From Halobacteriales archaeon SW_10_68_16 (lineage in GTDB: Archaea > Halobacteriota > Halobacteria > Halobacteriales > Haloarculaceae), in the NCBI GenBank assembly GCA_003023485.1, contig PXSG01000005.1:5463-13885 (forward strand): a stretch of 8,423 nt of DNA, in the 5' to 3' direction. Below are positions 5,748-8,423 of the stretch, in pieces; position 1 is the first letter of the stretch; each line of letters begins with the position of its first letter. The notes below the pieces were generated by a model, which did not search any database, was not told the DNA's origin, and saw nothing but the letters and a program-made list of their open reading frames with translations. The position numbers and the translations under genes were made by a program.

Positions 5748-7043
5748 GTGATACTGAACGCCGGGACGCTCGTCACGATGAACGACGAGCGCGAGATCAG
5801 AGAGGAGTGCCACGTCGTCGTCGAAGCGGGTGAGATCACCGCCATCGAGGACGGCTACGCTCCCGACGCCGACGTCGACGCCCGCGATGAGGTCGTGATT
5901 CCGGGACTCGTCAACTGCCACACCCACATGTACGCCCTCCCCATCCGGGGTGCACCGCTGGATGTCGCTCCCGAGAGTTTCTACGAGGCGCTCGTAGACA
6001 TCTGGTGGCGCGTCGACGAGGCGTTCACCGAAGCGGATGCCCGCCTCTCGGCGCTGGGTTCCTGCGTGGAGATGTTGGAGAGCGGCGTCACCGCCTTCTG
6101 TGACAACTACTCGGGACCGAACACGCTGCCCGGTGGGCTCGACGCCGTCGCCGAGGGTGTCGCCGCGACGCCCATTCGCGGGCTGATCACCTTCGAGCAG
6201 ACTGCCCGCAACTCCGAGGAGGAGGCGATGGACGGCCTCGAAGAGAATCAGCGATTCGTCCACGAGGGCGAAGACGACTACGAGCGCATCGAGGGCCACT
6301 ACTGTCTGCACACACTCTTTACGAACACCGAGTCGGTCGTTGACGCGACGGTCGAAGGCGCTCTGGAGGACACCCGCCCCATCCAGATCCACCTGGAGGA
6401 GGGACTCGTCGACGTCCACCGGTCCATCGAGAACTACGGCAAACGGCCGGTCCCGGCCCTCGAAGAGATGGGTTTTCTCGATGCGGACGTCATCGCGGCC
6501 CACTGCGTCCACTCCACTGAACGGGAGCTCGAAATCCTCGCCGACCACGATGTGGCTGTGGCGCACAATCCCTACTCGAACATCAACAACGCCGTCGGCA
6601 TTGCGGACGTGGAGACGATGCAGGAGGAGGGGATGACCATCGGCATCGGCGACGACGGCTGGGATCCCGACATGTTCGAGACGATGCGCTCTGCGGTGGG
6701 CATCCACAAACTGAAACAGTCGAATCCGAGCGGCTTCGACATGGCGAAGGCACTGGAGTGGGCCACGATTGGCTCGGCCGAGGTGATGGGGATGGCCGAC
6801 GAGATCGGCAGCATCGAGACGGGCAAGCGCGGGGACTTCGTCACACTCGACCTCGGCCTGAATCCCGTCCTGCCGGGGAGCGCGCCCTACTACGTGGTCA
6901 GCGCGGCCTCCCGTGCCGCCGTCTCCCGGACGATCGTCGACGGTGACGTGGTCTACGAGCGCGGTGAGGGTGTCAGCGGCGTCGACGCGGCGGACCGCCG
7001 TGCGATCGGCGAGGCGAGCGAACGACTCTGGGGTCGTCTCTGA
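5748..7043 (+). CDS. ssnA: SsnA-like aminohydrolase (amidohydrolase superfamily, ATZ/TRZ-type deaminase)
   Basis: This 431-residue protein is of the cytosine-deaminase/atrazine-chlorohydrolase-like branch, metal-dependent enzymes that remove amino or other groups from N-heterocycles. Metal and active-site residues are visible: H58 and H60 (NCHTHMY), H188 (CLHTLF), H215 with E218 nearby (IHLEEG), H252 (AHC) and D303 (GIGDDG). Stretches shared with E. coli SsnA include the WWR-D motif at 86-90, FEQTARN, LEENQRF, HNPYSNINNAVG, DPDMFETMRSAVGIHK and the C-terminal RLWGRL. This supports SsnA over guanine deaminase or adenosine-homologue deaminases. Start GTG 5748 (VILNAGTLVTM) is where the family begins, directly behind the hairpin described upstream. 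The TGA at 7041-7043 is followed within one base by a repeat copy. In bacteria ssnA belongs to the uric-acid/purine cluster, though its exact reaction is not firmly assigned. Here it diverges from a hydantoinase gene, which fits ring deamination before or after opening. Confidence 0.88.
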   Translation: MILNAGTLVTMNDEREIREECHVVVEAGEITAIEDGYAPDADVDARDEVVIPGLVNCHTHMYALPIRGAPLDVAPESFYEALVDIWWRVDEAFTEADARLSALGSCVEMLESGVTAFCDNYSGPNTLPGGLDAVAEGVAATPIRGLITFEQTARNSEEEAMDGLEENQRFVHEGEDDYERIEGHYCLHTLFTNTESVVDATVEGALEDTRPIQIHLEEGLVDVHRSIENYGKRPVPALEEMGFLDADVIAAHCVHSTERELEILADHDVAVAHNPYSNINNAVGIADVETMQEEGMTIGIGDDGWDPDMFETMRSAVGIHKLKQSNPSGFDMAKALEWATIGSAEVMGMADEIGSIETGKRGDFVTLDLGLNPVLPGSAPYYVVSAASRAAVSRTIVDGDVVYERGEGVSGVDAADRRAIGEASERLWGRL

Positions 7044-7057
7044 AAGCAATCCGTATG
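7042..7057 (+). repeat. Third copy of the inverted-repeat end, directly behind ssnA
   Basis: The bases AGCAATCCGTATG (7045-7057) recur at 7392-7404. With the preceding bases the match is 15 of 16. The first 12 are the exact inverse of 7322-7333, so this copy and 7322 bracket 289 AT-rich bases as inverted repeats. It begins overlapping the ssnA stop codon. Confidence 0.75.
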
Positions 7058-7321
7058 CCCCATATGGGAAAATCGCCCCTCCGGGGGCCTGTCCGGAAAA
7101 TGTCTATTTGCCGGTAGATTTGCTTAATAAAGTCGATAACCTCCTCTAAGCCCGTAAAATCGGCGCGAAAATTGTTTTTCGGATAGGCTCGGAAAAACAT
7201 TATAATACTAAGGTTAAATTTTAATTAGAAAGGAGACGTTCAGTCTATTGAATATAGGATAAATATACATTAAATAATTCGTATAAATAGCTCATCGGGG
7301 CCGATCTTCCCGCAGTGTCTG

Positions 7322-7403
7322 ATACGGATTGCTGTAGCCGTTTTCCAGGTCGACCGCACGCTGTACTGCGGTCGGTCCGGCAAAGAATGACAGCAATCCG
7401 TAT
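7322..7403. repeat. 82-base symmetrical inverted-repeat element (MITE-like or structured RNA)
   Basis: Two arms of exactly 37 bases flank an 8-base loop (7359-7366). The outer 14 bases ATACGGATTGCTGT (7322-7335) pair perfectly with 7390-7403. The inner 8 bases CGACCGCA (7351-7358) pair perfectly with 7367-7374. Between them, several further positions pair (28 of 37 by strict matching). The equal arm lengths and conserved ends look like a miniature transposable element or the tip of a larger insertion sequence. A folded RNA or bidirectional terminator is the alternative. No clear target-site duplication is visible directly outside. Confidence 0.7.
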
Positions 7404-7640
7404 GAGGTCCTCGCTCTGTGAGCGCGTGGATTACAACAGTATAATTGTCATGCGTGGCTTGATCGATAGGGTTATATATTTCTGTATATTAAGTAGAAAA
7501 CTAATAGTATACAATTCAAAGAAAACCTTCGAAGAGCGATGACCTCCAATTGTTCACGGTTTTCAATGTTAGGCGGGGTGTCCTGTGGGACAGTGTGCCG
7601 TCGAACGGAAGTTTTGTTTTTGAATTAAATTCATCGAAGT

Positions 7641-7653
7641 AATACAAAAATAA
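7641..7653 (-). terminator. U-tract terminator of the FGGY kinase gene
   Basis: About 26 bases past the kinase stop codon the minus strand reads TTATTTTTGTATT, a T-rich tract without a stem, typical of archaeal intrinsic termination. Seen as sequence; the function is inferred. Confidence 0.5.
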
Positions 7654-7678
7654 CCTCGTTTTGGTGCGGGAGACGACC

Positions 7679-8423
7679 TCAGCCTCTGCGGAGCGTCCGG
7701 TGTTCTTCCCAGACGCCTTCGAGGCGGTCGGTAAGGTCCCGGAACGCACGGTATTTCCGGTCGTAGTCGGTGGCGCCGGGGTGGTGGACGTCGTCGGTTT
7801 CGACGAGTCGGGCTGCGTCCCCGAGGCCGTCGAGTTCGCCGGTGCCGATGGCGGCGAGCATGGCCGCGCCGAAACAGCCCGACTCGTCGACGGTCGTCGT
7901 CACGACCGGTGTGTCCATCACGTCGGCGAACAGCCCTGCCCAGAAGTCGCTGCGCGCTGCCCCGCCGGTGAAGCGGACCTCCCTGACGCCGAACGCCTCG
8001 TCGAAGAGGTCCACCTGCCAGCGGTGCATGAAGGCGATCGCCTCGTAGACGGCCCTGAGCATCTCGACGCGCCCGTCCGAGGGTTGCAGGCCGGTGAAAC
8101 TCCCCGAGGCCGTGTCCTCGTACATGTATCCCCAGGGGTTGCCAAAGAGGAACGGGTGGAAGGTGGCGGTCGTCTCGACGCCCCCGATGGCCTCCTCGAT
8201 GACGTCCCAGACCTCGCGGTCCTCGCGGTCGGCCTGCCGGCGCTCGGGCTCACAGAAGTCATCGACGAACCAGTCCAGCGAGATCGTCCCGGTGGGCATC
8301 GAAATCTCGAGCATGTAGGTCCCGGCTTCGAGGAACGCCTCGCAACACCAGCTGTCGAGGTCGACCGCCGGCTCGTCGATGGCGATCGTCGAGAGCGACC
8401 AGGTTCCGCCGGCGGTCGTGACG
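7679..8423 (-). CDS. FGGY-family carbohydrate kinase, C-terminal domain (cut by the right window edge)
   Basis: The reading frame is open from the window edge to the TGA at 7679-7681, giving about 247 residues. They cover the C-terminal actin-like domain of an FGGY sugar kinase, which phosphorylates a pentulose, hexulose, polyol or glycerol with ATP. The GGTWSLS stretch near the edge is the domain's opening turn. FTGGAARSDFWAGLFADVMDTPVV is the ATP-binding glycine motif, followed by DESGCFGAAMLAAIGTGE, which closes the site. The GTWS form and the overall pattern resemble L-xylulose kinase (LyxK) and related xylulokinases more than glycerol kinase, but the sugar cannot be told from this half. 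The internal ATG at 8314 is not the start, since the frame continues upstream. It is separated from the catabolic cluster by the AT-rich spacer and transcribed toward it, so a shared pathway is unlikely. Confidence 0.88.
   Translation of the reverse strand, partial: VTTAGGTWSLSTIAIDEPAVDLDSWCCEAFLEAGTYMLEISMPTGTISLDWFVDDFCEPERRQADREDREVWDVIEEAIGGVETTATFHPFLFGNPWGYMYEDTASGSFTGLQPSDGRVEMLRAVYEAIAFMHRWQVDLFDEAFGVREVRFTGGAARSDFWAGLFADVMDTPVVTTTVDESGCFGAAMLAAIGTGELDGLGDAARLVETDDVHHPGATDYDRKYRAFRDLTDRLEGVWEEHRTLRRG

Larger units (their letters stand above)
7044..7678. other. AT-rich gene-free spacer
   Basis: The composition changes sharply from GC-rich coding sequence to AT-rich DNA, strongest at 7093-7310 and 7430-7660. 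I see no convincing gene. The short frames have no domain pattern and unlike codon use. It holds a CCCATATGGG palindrome (7059-7068), a GCCCC/GGGGC hairpin with a four-base loop (7075-7088) that might end ssnA transcription, the 82-base element at 7322-7403, a CGCTC/GAGCG hairpin (7411-7423) and a TGAATT-A-AATTCA palindrome (7621-7633). The composition and end repeats suggest a remnant of inserted DNA separating the catabolic cluster from the sugar kinase. Confidence 0.6.

Noticed and set aside
5715..7049. 444-codon open frame on the minus strand opposite ssnA
   Set aside because: It is an antisense shadow of the SsnA-like gene; the plus strand has the metal-site motifs.
6973..7200. 75-codon minus-strand frame beginning MFFRAYPKNNF
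   Set aside because: It overlaps the end of ssnA and crosses the repeat copy. I could not match it to any family. It might be a transposase scrap, but nothing visible supports that.
7315..7542. 75-codon plus-strand frame across the inverted-repeat element
   Set aside because: It is made largely of the hairpin sequence and AT-rich spacer, with no domain pattern or suitable start signal.
7044..7678. tRNA, rRNA or CRISPR array in the AT-rich spacer
   Set aside because: There is no cloverleaf-like arm set and no regularly spaced repeats. The three repeat copies are unevenly spaced and in mixed orientation.

Overview
The window reads as haloarchaeal chromosome. Its genes are GC-rich, with strong G/C preference at third codon positions. 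The predicted proteins are rich in Asp and Glu, as in salt-in halophiles. Start codons lie about 27-30 bases from TATA-like boxes, which suggests leaderless transcripts, and one enzyme belongs to the luciferase-like (F420/flavin) family common in these archaea. No exact species can be named from sequence alone.

Layout. Positions 1-1623 (minus) carry a YgeW-type carbamoyltransferase followed after one base by a carbamate kinase that runs off the left edge. Diverging from them, 1788-2779 (plus) encodes a luciferase-like oxidoreductase interrupted by a frameshift. A small UPF0175-like gene (2789-3094, minus) converges on it and appears to have lost its N-terminal region. Upstream on the minus strand are a threonine-synthase-like PLP enzyme (3024-4283) and a hydantoinase/allantoinase-type cyclic amidohydrolase (4326-5663). 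Diverging from the latter is an SsnA-like aminohydrolase (5748-7043, plus). An AT-rich, gene-free stretch of about 635 bases follows, holding an 82-base symmetrical inverted-repeat element and a third copy of its end. The C-terminal part of an FGGY sugar kinase (minus) fills the right edge.

How the genes may work together. YgeW-type carbamoyltransferase, carbamate kinase, hydantoinase, a fold-type II PLP enzyme and SsnA are the same combination of families found in the bacterial anaerobic purine/uric-acid cluster (ygeW, ygeX, hyuA, yqeA, ssnA). The inferred scheme is as follows. Deaminase and cyclic amidohydrolase open a heterocycle or ureide. A PLP lyase removes amine from a small amino acid (the ThrC-like protein would take the place of YgeX). 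YgeW phosphorolyses an N-carbamoyl compound to carbamoyl phosphate, and carbamate kinase makes ATP from it. This is inference from gene content. No xdhD, ygfK or ygeY homologue is visible in the window, and the substrate is unproven. The FGGY kinase beyond the AT-rich spacer is probably unrelated.
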